Assembly: GCA_947259045.1 (NCBI GenBank)
Contig: CAMYKZ010000012.1
Span: 62,001-126,000 of the forward strand
Direction of reading: 5' to 3'
Source: an uncultured Afifella sp.
GTDB lineage: Bacteria; Pseudomonadota; Alphaproteobacteria; Rhizobiales; Afifellaceae
DNA length: 64,000 nt
Under the pieces are notes generated by a model. It saw only the letters and a program-made list of their open reading frames with translations, did not search any database and was not told the DNA's origin. This document shows positions 53,701 to 62,557 of this stretch, in pieces (position 1 is the stretch's first letter; each line of letters starts with the position of its first letter). The position numbers and the translations under genes were made by a program.

Positions 53701-54453
53701 ATGATCAAATCCATCGGCCTTGTCGGATACGGAAATTTTGCGGCGTTTCTCCAGGTCCTGGCGGAGCGCTACGCCCCCGAACTGACGCTGAAGATCCATT
53801 CGCGCAGCCGCACCGGCGACGGCGCGCCGTTTGCCTCGCTGGAAGAGGTAGCGGCCTGCGACGCCTTGGTGCTGACCGTGCCGATCAGCCTTTATGAAAC
53901 GACGCTTGAAAACATCAAGCCGCACTTGCGGCCAGAGACGATCCTCGTCGATGTGGCGACGGTAAAAAAATACACATCCGATCTGATCCGCACGATCGCC
54001 AACGGCAATCCCTATCTCTGCATGCATCCCATGTTCGGGCCGGAAAGTTATGCCAAGCGCGATGGCGACGTCAGCGGATTTCGCATTGTCGTCACCGACA
54101 GCAATGTTGAAGCCGAACCTTATCGATCGCTGCTCGCCCGGCTGCGCGCGGCCGGTTTTTCCGTCATCGAGACCAGCGCCGACCAGCATGACCGGGATTT
54201 GGCGGAAACGCTTTTCCTCACCCATTATGTCGGCCAGGTGATTGCCCGCGGCGATTTCGAACGCACCGATATCGATACCGTTTCGTTCGGTTATCTGATG
54301 GATGCCGTCGACAGTATCCGCCACGACACCCAATTGTTCGAAGACGTCTTCCGCTTCAACCCCTATTGCAAACAGGTGGTGGAACGGTTCGACAGAAGCG
54401 AACGCGAGGTCAAGGAAAAGCTGCTCAGGGTTCTGAAGCCGCCGCCGGACTGA
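53701..54453 (+). CDS. Prephenate/arogenate dehydrogenase family protein
   Basis: Short TyrA-type dehydrogenase, 250 residues. The NAD(P)-binding loop is GLVGYGNFAAFL; VSLYETTLENIKPHLRPETILVDVATVKKY (in part), the catalytic histidine in CMHPMFGPESY and the HDRDLAETLFLTHYVGQ helix agree with the family. The GYGNF loop resembles the plant/cyanobacterial arogenate dehydrogenase type. ATG 53701 gives the canonical N-terminus; the frame is open to 53572. It lacks an ACT or mutase domain. Not adjacent to other tyrosine genes. Confidence 0.88.
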   Translation: MIKSIGLVGYGNFAAFLQVLAERYAPELTLKIHSRSRTGDGAPFASLEEVAACDALVLTVPISLYETTLENIKPHLRPETILVDVATVKKYTSDLIRTIANGNPYLCMHPMFGPESYAKRDGDVSGFRIVVTDSNVEAEPYRSLLARLRAAGFSVIETSADQHDRDLAETLFLTHYVGQVIARGDFERTDIDTVSFGYLMDAVDSIRHDTQLFEDVFRFNPYCKQVVERFDRSEREVKEKLLRVLKPPPD

Positions 54454-54561
54454 TCCCGCAGCTGCAAGGCCGGGTTTTTAACCTTGCAGTTCGACATTTC
54501 AGTTTCCAATCAGCACGGCCGGGGTAATCCCGCTTCTCATATCGTTTTCGAACCGGGCCGC

Positions 54562-55071
54562 TCAAGCCTCTGGCGTCAAAGGAAAAATCATGCACGTCTC
54601 GGTGCCGTGCGCCAGCAATTTTCCGGCACTGTCCTTCAGCGTCGCCTCCGATGTGGCGATACGCCTGCCGCGGTGGACGATCCGGCCCTCGCTGACCACC
54701 TCGCCGGTCGTTTCGCTGATCGGCCGGGTCAGATTGACCTTGAACTCCACCGTCGTATAACCCTCGCCGGCGGCAAGCGTTGTGTGGACGGCGCAGCCCA
54801 GGGCTGAGTCCAGCAGGGTCGAGGCCCAGCCGCCATGCACCGTGCCAAGCGGATTGTAGAAATCGGCCAGCGGCGTGCCACGGAACACGGCATGGCCATG
54901 TTCGGCTTCCGTCAGCCGGAAGTTCAGCACACGCGCCATCGGCGCCGCCGGCAATTCGCCGGCGATCATCTTGCGGAACAGGGTCAGGCCGTCATGGCTG
55001 GCGGCCAATTCGAGCGGAACGGTTCCGGTTTCCGGGTGTGTTTTCCCGGCCCGATCCTCCGGCGCGGTCAT
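54562..55071 (-). CDS. PaaI-type hotdog thioesterase
   Basis: Acyl-CoA/acyl-ACP thioesterase of 169 residues with a hotdog fold. The active-site loop reads NPLGTVHGGWASTLLDSALG, and VEFKVNLTRPI follows. Substrate unknown. Its ATG immediately follows the fabI stop (TAAATG), so it is co-transcribed and probably coupled to fabI, suggesting a role connected to fatty-acid synthesis or acyl-chain release. Confidence 0.9.
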   Translation of the reverse strand: MTAPEDRAGKTHPETGTVPLELAASHDGLTLFRKMIAGELPAAPMARVLNFRLTEAEHGHAVFRGTPLADFYNPLGTVHGGWASTLLDSALGCAVHTTLAAGEGYTTVEFKVNLTRPISETTGEVVSEGRIVHRGRRIATSEATLKDSAGKLLAHGTETCMIFPLTPEA

Positions 55072-55893
55072 TTATTCGTCCTTGACGACCGAGATATCCG
55101 GCGCGTCGACGGCCTTCATGCCGACAACATGATAACCGGAATCGACATGGTGCACCTCGCCGGAGACGCCGCTGCTCATGTCGGACAGCAAATAAAGCGC
55201 CGATTGTCCGACCTCGTCGATGGTGACCGTCTTCTTCAGCGGCGCGTTATATTCGTTCCATTTCAGGATATAGCGGAAATCGCCGATGCCGGAGGCCGCC
55301 AGGGTCTTGATCGGTCCGGCGGAGATGGCGTTGACGCGGATTTTGGATTTGCCGAGATCGACGGCGAGATAACGCACGCTTGCCTCAAGTGCGGCCTTGG
55401 CGACACCCATGACATTGTAATGCGGCATAACCTTCTCCGCACCGTAATAGGTCAGCGTCAGCATCGATCCGCCATCGGGCATCAGAGCCTCGGCCCGGCG
55501 CGCCAGAGCCGTCAGCGAATAGACGGAAATGTTCATCGTCCGGGTGAAATTGTCTTCCGTGGTCTCGATATAGCGCCCGGTCAGCTGATCCTTGTCGGAA
55601 AAAGCGATGGCATGGACGAGAAAATCGATCTTGCCCCAGCGTTTTTCCACTTCTGCAAAGACTGCGTCCATGCTGGCGTTGTCGGTGACGTCGCAATGAC
55701 CGGCGACAATACCGCCAAGCTCCGCTGCCAGCGGTTCCACGCGCTTCTTCAGCGCGTCGCCCTGATAGGTGAGCGCCACTTCGGCGCCGGCATTGCTGAC
55801 CGCTTTGGCAATTCCATATGCAATTGAGCGGGCATTTGCCACGCCCATAATGAGACCGCGCTTGCCGCGCATTATTCCGCCTTCGGCGTTCAT
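55072..55893 (-). CDS. fabI: Enoyl-[acyl-carrier-protein] reductase (NADH)
   Basis: Short-chain dehydrogenase-type enoyl-ACP reductase of type II fatty-acid synthesis, 273 residues. GLIMGVANARSIAYGIAKA is the FabI cofactor-binding start. The catalytic pair is Y159-X6-K166 in HYNVMGVAKA, with Y149 ahead of it. Two starts are possible, ATG 55893 and ATG 55872 (preceded by AAGGCGGA); the longer is used. The frame upstream to 56067 is not protein-like. A thioesterase gene follows directly. Divergent from the FAD-linked oxidase. Confidence 0.95.
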   Translation of the reverse strand: MNAEGGIMRGKRGLIMGVANARSIAYGIAKAVSNAGAEVALTYQGDALKKRVEPLAAELGGIVAGHCDVTDNASMDAVFAEVEKRWGKIDFLVHAIAFSDKDQLTGRYIETTEDNFTRTMNISVYSLTALARRAEALMPDGGSMLTLTYYGAEKVMPHYNVMGVAKAALEASVRYLAVDLGKSKIRVNAISAGPIKTLAASGIGDFRYILKWNEYNAPLKKTVTIDEVGQSALYLLSDMSSGVSGEVHHVDSGYHVVGMKAVDAPDISVVKDE

Positions 55894-56142
55894 ATCGTCC
55901 AACCAAATCTCTGATGATGCGGAGACACCCGCTGATCGATCTGTAATGGCACGGCGCTTTCTGAGCTTCAAGATTGTCCGCGGCCGGCGCAGCCAGTGCT
56001 CGTGATCGAATCCATCCAATTCGTGATCGGCGATGCATTGCGAAATACCTGCCCCGACACTGCTCACAGGAGACTTGGAAAACAGCCGCCGATTTGCAAT
56101 TCAGGGCTTTCCGCCTGCCGCAATCCGGTCCATCCTAGCCCG

Positions 56143-57570
56143 ATGAACAGCATCACGAATACCGAACTGACTGACCGTCTTGCCGCGATTGCCGGCGAAC
56201 GTCACGTCTTCACCGGCCAACCGGAAACCGAAAGATATATTGTCGAATGGCGCGGCCTTTACCGTGGCAATCCGGTCGCCGTGGTTCGTCCCGGCTCGGT
56301 TGCGGAAGTCGCCTCGATTGTCCGCCTGGCCCGCGAAACGGCGACGCCGATCGTGCCGCAAGGCGGGAATACCGGGCTTGTGGGCGCCCAGGTGCCTGAT
56401 GAGAGCGGCCGCGAGCTGATTGTCTCGATGGAACGTCTCGACAAGCTCCGCGACCTTGACGTGGACGGCAGAACCGCGACGATTGAAGCCGGGATGATCC
56501 TGGAAAAGGTCCAGCAACTGGCCGACGACCATGACCTGCTGTTCCCGCTGGCGCTCGGGTCGCAGGGCTCCTGCCGCATCGGCGGCAACATCTCAACCAA
56601 CGCCGGCGGCACCGGCGTGCTGGCTTACGGCAATACCCGGGATCTGGTTCTCGGACTGGAAGTGGTGCTGGCCAATGGCGATATCTGGAACGGCCTCAGC
56701 CGGCTCAGAAAGGACAATACAGGTTACGATCTGAAACAACTTTTTATCGGCGGCGAAGGCACCCTCGGACTGATTACGGCAGCTGTCGTGCGTCTGTACC
56801 CGAAACCGCGCGGCCAGCGCGTAGCATTTGCCGGGCTGAAATCGCCACACCACGTGCTCGACCTTTACCGTGCCGCCGACAAAAGCGCCGGGCGCAGCCT
56901 GACCGGATTTGAAATCATGCCGCGGATCGGCCTGGAATTCGCTATCAGCCATCTGGATGGCGCCCGCGATCCGCTTGCCGATCCGCATCCCTGGTATGTG
57001 CTGATGGAAATTTCCTCCAACCGCGGCGACGCCGACGCCACTGCTCTTGCCGAAGACATCCTGGCTGCGGCCCTGGACGATGGTACGGCCGACGATGCGG
57101 TGATTTCCCAGTCGCAGGATCAGGCAGCCGCGTTCTGGCATATCCGACACGGCATGAGCGAATCGCAAAAGCCCCAGGGCGGCTCCATCAAGCACGATGT
57201 TTCGGTTCCCGTCGCCCGGGTCCCTGACCTGCTGGCGCGGGCGGCAAAGGCCGTCGAGGCGTTCATGCCCGGCATCCGCCCGGTCATGTTCGGCCATATC
57301 GGCGACGGCAATATCCACCTCAATGTCAGCCAGCCCGTGGGCATGGAAAAGCAGGCGTTTCTGGCCGAGACCGACAGGATCAACGAACTGGTGCACGGCA
57401 TTGTCCTTGACCTGGACGGTTCGATATCCGCCGAACACGGCATCGGCCGGCTGAAACGGCATCTGCTGGAGGAGGTCAAAAGCGACGTTGAGCTTGAGAT
57501 GATGCGACAGGTGAAGCGGGCGCTCGATCCCGACAATATTTTCAGCCCGGGCCGGATCGTGACGATCTGA
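56143..57570 (+). CDS. FAD-linked oxidase, D-2-hydroxyglutarate/D-lactate dehydrogenase (GlcD) family
   Basis: Flavoprotein of 475 residues. PCMH-type FAD domain: AVVRPGSVAEVASIVRLA, VPQGGNTGLVGAQVPDES, GGNISTNAGGTGVLAYGNTRD and GEGTLGLITAAVVRL. The C-terminal oxidase domain has FGHIGDGNIHLNV (metal-binding histidines), LDGSISAEHGIGRLK and LDPDNIFSPGR. Without a linked glcE/F it more likely oxidises a D-2-hydroxy acid such as D-2-hydroxyglutarate on its own. ATG 56143. Divergent from fabI. Confidence 0.93.
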   Translation: MNSITNTELTDRLAAIAGERHVFTGQPETERYIVEWRGLYRGNPVAVVRPGSVAEVASIVRLARETATPIVPQGGNTGLVGAQVPDESGRELIVSMERLDKLRDLDVDGRTATIEAGMILEKVQQLADDHDLLFPLALGSQGSCRIGGNISTNAGGTGVLAYGNTRDLVLGLEVVLANGDIWNGLSRLRKDNTGYDLKQLFIGGEGTLGLITAAVVRLYPKPRGQRVAFAGLKSPHHVLDLYRAADKSAGRSLTGFEIMPRIGLEFAISHLDGARDPLADPHPWYVLMEISSNRGDADATALAEDILAAALDDGTADDAVISQSQDQAAAFWHIRHGMSESQKPQGGSIKHDVSVPVARVPDLLARAAKAVEAFMPGIRPVMFGHIGDGNIHLNVSQPVGMEKQAFLAETDRINELVHGIVLDLDGSISAEHGIGRLKRHLLEEVKSDVELEMMRQVKRALDPDNIFSPGRIVTI

Positions 57571-57633
57571 GATGCCGATCGCATTGCCCGGCGGCAAATC
57601 TGCGCCTGCCAACCGAGATGCTGCAGCCGATAT

Positions 57634-58230
57634 TCAGTCGCGGAGGTTATCGCCTCCGTCATCGAGACTGTCAGGCCGGCGCCAATAATGGAATTGCGGC
57701 GTCCAGTCCTGCTCCCCCAGGCCGGCGAGCGCGAGAAAATGCCAAACCGGCGAATACAGGTCGCCCGGACCGAAGGCTGTGCGCCCACGCCGGACGATCT
57801 TGCCGTTCTTGCGCTCATAAATAGCCGCACCCGGACTGTTTGAATGCTCCCCCATGGCGCACTGTTCGGTCATGTAATCGCCGCCGCCATGGGAGGCCAT
57901 CTGAAATTTCCAGCCGCGGTCGAGCGCCATGCGCCGCTGGATTTCAGGCGGATCTTTGGAAACCAGCGTAACCGCCATCGCGTCTTCCAGATGGTCCAGC
58001 ACGCCATTGATTCCGTCCGCCCAAAGCGTGCAATAGCGGCAGCCCTGGCCCATATTGTGGATCATCAGCAAACGTTCGCGGCCTGCAAACAGGCCGGAAA
58101 GACTGGTCTCCCCGTCGAGAGATTTGAACCTGTAGTCGGGGACGTCTGTTTCACCCTCCTGCCGGCGCAAGGCAGCCAGTTGCCGGGCTTTTTCCATGAT
58201 CTCGAACTCAAGCCGCTCTGCATCCGTCAC
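57634..58230 (-). CDS. DUF899 family thioredoxin-like protein
   Basis: Thioredoxin-fold protein of 198 residues. DUF899 signature: LSGLFAGRERLLMIHNMGQGCRYCTLWADGING, with CRYC as the possible redox motif, and KDPPEIQRRMALDRGWKFQMASH. GTG 58230 is chosen because GGAGG lies eight bases upstream; the frame opens at GTG 58245. Related proteins form the AhpC/TSA-like DUF899 group with unknown substrates. No partner gene is adjacent. Convergent with the FAD oxidase. Confidence 0.88.
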   Translation of the reverse strand: MTDAERLEFEIMEKARQLAALRRQEGETDVPDYRFKSLDGETSLSGLFAGRERLLMIHNMGQGCRYCTLWADGINGVLDHLEDAMAVTLVSKDPPEIQRRMALDRGWKFQMASHGGGDYMTEQCAMGEHSNSPGAAIYERKNGKIVRRGRTAFGPGDLYSPVWHFLALAGLGEQDWTPQFHYWRRPDSLDDGGDNLRD

Positions 58231-58339
58231 TGGTATATCCTCCACATTGCGCGAGCCTGATGGAGCCGGGCCCGCATTGTCCCTTCACATTATCGGCCAA
58301 TAGATACCGCTTCATATTAGCCGCATCGGTGAACGCGGT

Positions 58340-58435
58340 CTATTCGGTCCAGGTTTGCCTGCCAATTTCGACCGGGTAACGGGCGAAAACCGCACCGGCC
58401 GCATTGCCGGCGCGCATGACGTGCCTGCTGATCAT
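58340..58435 (-). CDS. Possible 31-residue protein coupled to the methyltransferase gene
   Basis: Its ATG overlaps the methyltransferase stop by four bases (ATGA), the arrangement used for translational coupling. It reads MISRHVMRAGNAAGAVFARY and ends WTE. No family recognised. It may be chance, or the remnant of a lost domain. Confidence 0.25.
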   Translation of the reverse strand: MISRHVMRAGNAAGAVFARYPVEIGRQTWTE

Positions 58436-59262
58436 GTCCGCGTAATCACAATCTCCAGATAACTCGACGGAACAACCATGGTGCCGTCTTCGGCTTCGTT
58501 GAAGCGGTTGATGAGATCGAATATATCCTGTTCCAGGCTTTTTTGCTTATCCTCACCAAGCGCGCCAAAGGCCTTGTGAAGCGGGCCGTAATAGCTGCGG
58601 AACACCTCCATCCAGTGCCGGCTGGACCGGTAACGGAATGCGAACGACCGTTCCGTTGTGGCGATGTTTCCGGCCGCGCTGCCAAACAGTTCCTCCAGCC
58701 GGGACCGGGTTCCCCACAGAGCCGGGGAACTGACACCGTCCGGCGGCGGCATATACCGGCCGATGACCTTGAACAAGGCGCCGATAAAACCGTCCGGCGT
58801 CCAGTTGGCGAGGCCGATCTTGCCGCCGCCGCGGCAGACCCGCAGCATCTCCGCCGCCGCCCTGGACTGGTCCGGCGTGAACATGACGCCAAAGGTCGAG
58901 GCCACAACGTCGAACGAGGCGTCGGCAAACTGCAGCGCTTCGGCGTCCGCGGCTTCAAACGTCACCTCAAGGCGCTCCGCACCGGCACGCTCCCTGCCCC
59001 GTTCAAGCAGTGCGGGAACATAATCGGTCGATGTGACATCGGCCCAGCGGCGCGCCGCGGCCAGGCTGAAATTGCCGTTGCCGGCAGCAACGTCGAGCAC
59101 TTTCTGGCCGGCCCGCAGATCAAGGGCCTCCGCGAGATCTTCGCCGACGATCTGCAATGTGGTGCCGACAATGGCGTAGTCGCCGGATGCCCAAGCTGCA
59201 TTCTGTTTTGTCTTGATGGCAGCAAAATCCGGTTCGGCGTTCTGTGTCAGTGCAATGTTCAT
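58432..59262 (-). CDS. Class I SAM-dependent methyltransferase
   Basis: Methyltransferase of 276 residues. Motif I is KVLDVAAGNGNFSLAAARR (55–70), then SFDVVASTFGVMFTPDQ and the helix PSRAAAEMLRVCRGGGKIGLANW in part. It belongs to the UbiE/methyltransf_11 group; substrate unknown. ATG 59262, seven bases after AAGGA, is chosen over ATG 59280. It is divergent from the winged-helix/TPR regulator at 59481, which may control it. Confidence 0.9.
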   Translation of the reverse strand: MNIALTQNAEPDFAAIKTKQNAAWASGDYAIVGTTLQIVGEDLAEALDLRAGQKVLDVAAGNGNFSLAAARRWADVTSTDYVPALLERGRERAGAERLEVTFEAADAEALQFADASFDVVASTFGVMFTPDQSRAAAEMLRVCRGGGKIGLANWTPDGFIGALFKVIGRYMPPPDGVSSPALWGTRSRLEELFGSAAGNIATTERSFAFRYRSSRHWMEVFRSYYGPLHKAFGALGEDKQKSLEQDIFDLINRFNEAEDGTMVVPSSYLEIVITRT

Positions 59263-59480
59263 GATCAATTCCTTATCCATGACAGATCCGGCATTGCGCC
59301 GGAGCCGGACCGCAGCATGACCGTAACCGCCGGCCGGCGCTTGCAGCGGGTCTGCAGAAAACCTCCAGATCTGCTGGATTGTTCATGCACAGGAGTGCGT
59401 TTTTAACGATATTGGACAGGACCCGCTGATGGAATAGACTGATCAGGTGCAAATGGGGGTTATCGGGGCTTGGTAACTGC

Positions 59481-61055
59481 ATGATTTACAGGTTCGACGG
59501 GTTCGAACTCGATACGGAGCGATTTGAGCTGCGCAAGGATGGTGAGGTCCAGCCGGTCGAGCCTCAGGTCTTCTCGCTGCTGGAACTGCTTGTCTCAAAT
59601 CCTGAGCGCATGATGTCGAAGGACGAGATCAATCTGCGCATCTGGGGCGGCCGGGTGGTTTCGGAGGCCGTCGTCAGCAGCCGTATCCGCTCCGCCCGCC
59701 AGGCGATCGGCGATGACGGCAAAAGCCAGAGGCTGATCCGCACGATCCATAATCGCGGCTTCCGGTTTGTCGGGGAACTGGAAAACACTGAAGGTCCGGC
59801 AGAGCCGATCGTTCAGCTGGCGGATACCGATCCGGCCAATCCGGGAAGCACCGCATCGCCGCTGATGACCGGCAGGCCATCGATTGCGGTTCTGCCGTTT
59901 GACATGCTCGGGGCGGATCCGCGTTACGATACGCTTGCCGATGCGCTTGCCCATGATGTGATCATTGAGCTTTCCCGGCTGCACTGGATCTCGGTCATTG
60001 CCCGTGGTTCATCGTTCCGGTTTCGCGGACCGGATGTGAATCTGCAATCGGCCGCCCAGCGACTGGGCGTGCGTTATGTTCTGACCGGCAGCGTAATGAT
60101 TGACGATCGCAGAAGCATCGTGACCGTGGAATTATCCCAGGCCGTTGATGGCAGGGTGTTGTGGGCCGATCGGCTGGAAGGTTCGCTCGACGATTTGCTG
60201 AGCCTGCGTCTGACGATTGCATCGCGCATCGTCACTGCACTGGAAGTACGAATTCCGGCAAATGAGGCGACGATGTCGGCAACCCTGCCGACGGCGAACC
60301 TCGATGCCTGGTCGGCCTACCATCGCGGCCTGTGGCACATGTACCGCTTCAATGCTCATGACAATGAAATCGCCGCGGGAATGTTTGAGCGGGCAATTTC
60401 CGTTGACGGCAATTTTGCCCGCGCCCATGCCGGCCTGTCGTTCACCCATTTTCAGAACGCATTTCTCGGCTTCACCCGTGATCAGGACAATGACCGCCGG
60501 TTGGCCCGGGTGCATGCGGACCGGAGTCTGGAACTTGATCCGCTCGATCCGTTTGCCAACCTGACAGTCGGCCGCGTCGATATGCTGACCGGAGACCTGG
60601 ATCGGGCGGCGACATGGTTTGACCGCTGTATCGAACTCAGCCCGAATTATGCTTTTGCGATTTATAACCGGAGCTGGATCGATGCGATTGTCGGCCGCGG
60701 AGCGCAAAGCGAGGAAACCGTAACGAGGGCGATGGCGTTGAGCCCGCTGGATCCAATGCATTACGCGATGCTCTCAACCCGTGCATTGTCGCATGTTGTG
60801 CGCGAGGACTATCAGACCGCCGGCATCTGGGCGGAGCGCGGCGCCAATGCGCCCAATGCGCATATTCTGATCGTTGCCATAGCCGCGCTGGCCCAGGAAC
60901 TGGCTGGAAACCGGGAGGCGGCGGAACGCTGGGCGTCGCGGCTGCGCGAGCCGGGCTCGGGATACAGCCAGGCCAAGTTTTTCCGGGCGTTCCCGTTTCG
61001 TGACGAAGCCACGCTTGCGAGCGCGAAAGCTGCGCTCAAGCGCTTGGGATTGTGA
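59481..61055 (+). CDS. Winged-helix (OmpR-type) transcriptional regulator with TPR domain
   Basis: Regulator of 524 residues. Residues 1–100 form an OmpR/CadC-type winged helix (FDGFELDTERFELRKDG, VEPQVFSLLELLVSNPERM, RIRSARQAIGDDGKSQRLIRTIHNRGFRFVG in parts). A middle TolB-N-like domain (SIAVLPFDMLGADPRYDTLADALAHDVIIELSR in parts) follows, and TPR-like helices fill residues about 290–500. No membrane helix, so unlike CadC it is cytosolic. Divergent from the methyltransferase gene across a 218-bp gap that holds no clear operator. Confidence 0.9.
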   Translation: MIYRFDGFELDTERFELRKDGEVQPVEPQVFSLLELLVSNPERMMSKDEINLRIWGGRVVSEAVVSSRIRSARQAIGDDGKSQRLIRTIHNRGFRFVGELENTEGPAEPIVQLADTDPANPGSTASPLMTGRPSIAVLPFDMLGADPRYDTLADALAHDVIIELSRLHWISVIARGSSFRFRGPDVNLQSAAQRLGVRYVLTGSVMIDDRRSIVTVELSQAVDGRVLWADRLEGSLDDLLSLRLTIASRIVTALEVRIPANEATMSATLPTANLDAWSAYHRGLWHMYRFNAHDNEIAAGMFERAISVDGNFARAHAGLSFTHFQNAFLGFTRDQDNDRRLARVHADRSLELDPLDPFANLTVGRVDMLTGDLDRAATWFDRCIELSPNYAFAIYNRSWIDAIVGRGAQSEETVTRAMALSPLDPMHYAMLSTRALSHVVREDYQTAGIWAERGANAPNAHILIVAIAALAQELAGNREAAERWASRLREPGSGYSQAKFFRAFPFRDEATLASAKAALKRLGL

Positions 61056-61088
61056 CGGTCAGAACCGGCTTCGCCGCTTCCGGATCCT

Positions 61089-61880
61089 TCAGAACAGCCG
61101 CGGCTGGTCATCGACAGCCTCAGCATCGGCATCTGGCTCGTCGCCTTCACCGGCCATTTCGGAGGAAACCTCGACCGGCTCGATCAATTCCGGGCCGTCG
61201 TTGCGGGCCGCATTGACCCGGGTGGAGACGGGAACCGCCGCCAGCAGGTCTTCAGCCGCCGGGGCCAGCATGTCCTGCAACACCTGCGGTTCGGTTTCAT
61301 CCGACAGCCATTGATCAAATCGGGCCTGATCGATGATCACCGGCATGCGATGGTGGATCGATGACAGGCTTTTATTGGCATCGGTGGTGATAATGGCGGC
61401 GGTGTCGACTTCGCTGCCATCGGCGCCGAGCCAGGTTTCCCAAAGTCCGGCAAAGGCCATCAGGCCGCCATTATATCCGCCCGCGCCAGGATCAGGAGCG
61501 ATCCAGAAAGGCTGTTTCGGCCCGCGGTCCATGGCCTTCCATTCGTAGAAGCCGGATACCGGGATCAGGCAGCGGCGGCGCCTGAAGGCGTTGCGGAACG
61601 AGTTTTTTGTCGCAACCCCGTCGGCGCGGGCATTGATCAGCAGTGGAAAATCATTCGGATCCTTGACCCAGGAGGGCCACAGGCCCCAGCGCATCGGCAC
61701 GGCCTCCAGGTTAATCCCGCCGGCATCGCCGGCCCGGACCTGGCCTGCGCGCACGACGACAATCGGCTGGGTCGGAGAAATGTTGTAGCGCGGCACCAGG
61801 AGGCGCGCATCAAGGCCGGCCAGGCCGAAAAACAATTCGACCTGCTCCGCTGTTGCCTGCAAACTGAAACGACCACACAT
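61089..61880 (-). CDS. SOS response-associated protein YedK/HMCES
   Basis: Protein that crosslinks covalently to abasic sites in single-stranded DNA, protecting replication forks. ATG 61880 is required because the catalytic cysteine must be residue 2 (MCGRFSLQA); the frame is open to 61961. The active-site set is present: NAR (INARADGVATKNSFRNAF), GFYEWK and the histidine in HHRMPVI. It has 263 residues with an acidic tail. Divergent from the NUDIX hydrolase gene; no LexA box was seen in the 80-bp gap. Confidence 0.93.
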   Translation of the reverse strand: MCGRFSLQATAEQVELFFGLAGLDARLLVPRYNISPTQPIVVVRAGQVRAGDAGGINLEAVPMRWGLWPSWVKDPNDFPLLINARADGVATKNSFRNAFRRRRCLIPVSGFYEWKAMDRGPKQPFWIAPDPGAGGYNGGLMAFAGLWETWLGADGSEVDTAAIITTDANKSLSSIHHRMPVIIDQARFDQWLSDETEPQVLQDMLAPAAEDLLAAVPVSTRVNAARNDGPELIEPVEVSSEMAGEGDEPDADAEAVDDQPRLF

Positions 61881-61960
61881 GGATTTTGCTTTAGCACATG
61901 GATTTCCGTTTCGCCCAGCCGGGCCGCAACGGCAGAGGACAAAGACATTAATGGCCAGCA

Positions 61961-62371
61961 ATGACCCTGCCTGAAAACGCCACCACCAGGGCTGTTTCCC
62001 TGATCATGCTGAAAGACGACAGTGTCCTGATGGTCCAGCGCGGCAAAGCGCCCTATCACGGCCATTGGAGCTTTCCAGGCGGGGTTGTCGAGCCGGGCGA
62101 GACATTTGAGCAGGCCGTTGTACGGGAACTTGGTGAGGAAACCGGCCTGACCGTCACCACACCGCGCCTTGTTGGCGAAAACCGCTTTGAGCGCAGCGGA
62201 GAGCCTGACATGATCCTCTATGTCCATGCTGCTTTGTGGCAGGGTGGCGAGCCGGTTGCCGGCGATGACGCCGATGCCGCGCAATTTGTGCCGTTCGGCC
62301 GGATATCTGAGTTGAAAACCACGCCGCAGGCCGCACGGTGGCTGGACCGGGCCCGGGCACTGCTGGCCTGA
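61961..62371 (+). CDS. NUDIX hydrolase
   Basis: Small pyrophosphohydrolase, 136 residues. The NUDIX box G-X5-E-X7-R-E-L-X-E-E-X-G-L is exact (residues 41–63: G41, E47, R55-E56, E59-E60, G62). The N-terminal strand (AVSLIMLKDDSVLMVQRGK) resembles MutT/ADP-ribose hydrolases. Substrate unknown; MutT-like or ADP-ribose-type. ATG 61961. Divergent from YedK and upstream of the DUF3179 gene. Confidence 0.93.
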   Translation: MTLPENATTRAVSLIMLKDDSVLMVQRGKAPYHGHWSFPGGVVEPGETFEQAVVRELGEETGLTVTTPRLVGENRFERSGEPDMILYVHAALWQGGEPVAGDDADAAQFVPFGRISELKTTPQAARWLDRARALLA

Positions 62372-62557
62372 ACCCTGATCGCGGGACCGTTGTTTGCCCA
62401 TCACGCGGGTTTGACCGGCTTTGACTGGTGCGGGCACCGGATTCCACTGCACAATAGGCCCGAATTTATCGTGCACGCACTTGATATCGGGCGCGCGAAC
62501 GCAGAAGCCGGATGCCGGGAATGGGCTGAGAACCGGTCGGAACCGGGAGATCTGATC

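Noticed and set aside
61881-61960. LexA box between YedK and NUDIX genes
   Set aside because: No GTTC-N7-GTTC or GAAC-N7-GAAC pattern occurs in the gap.
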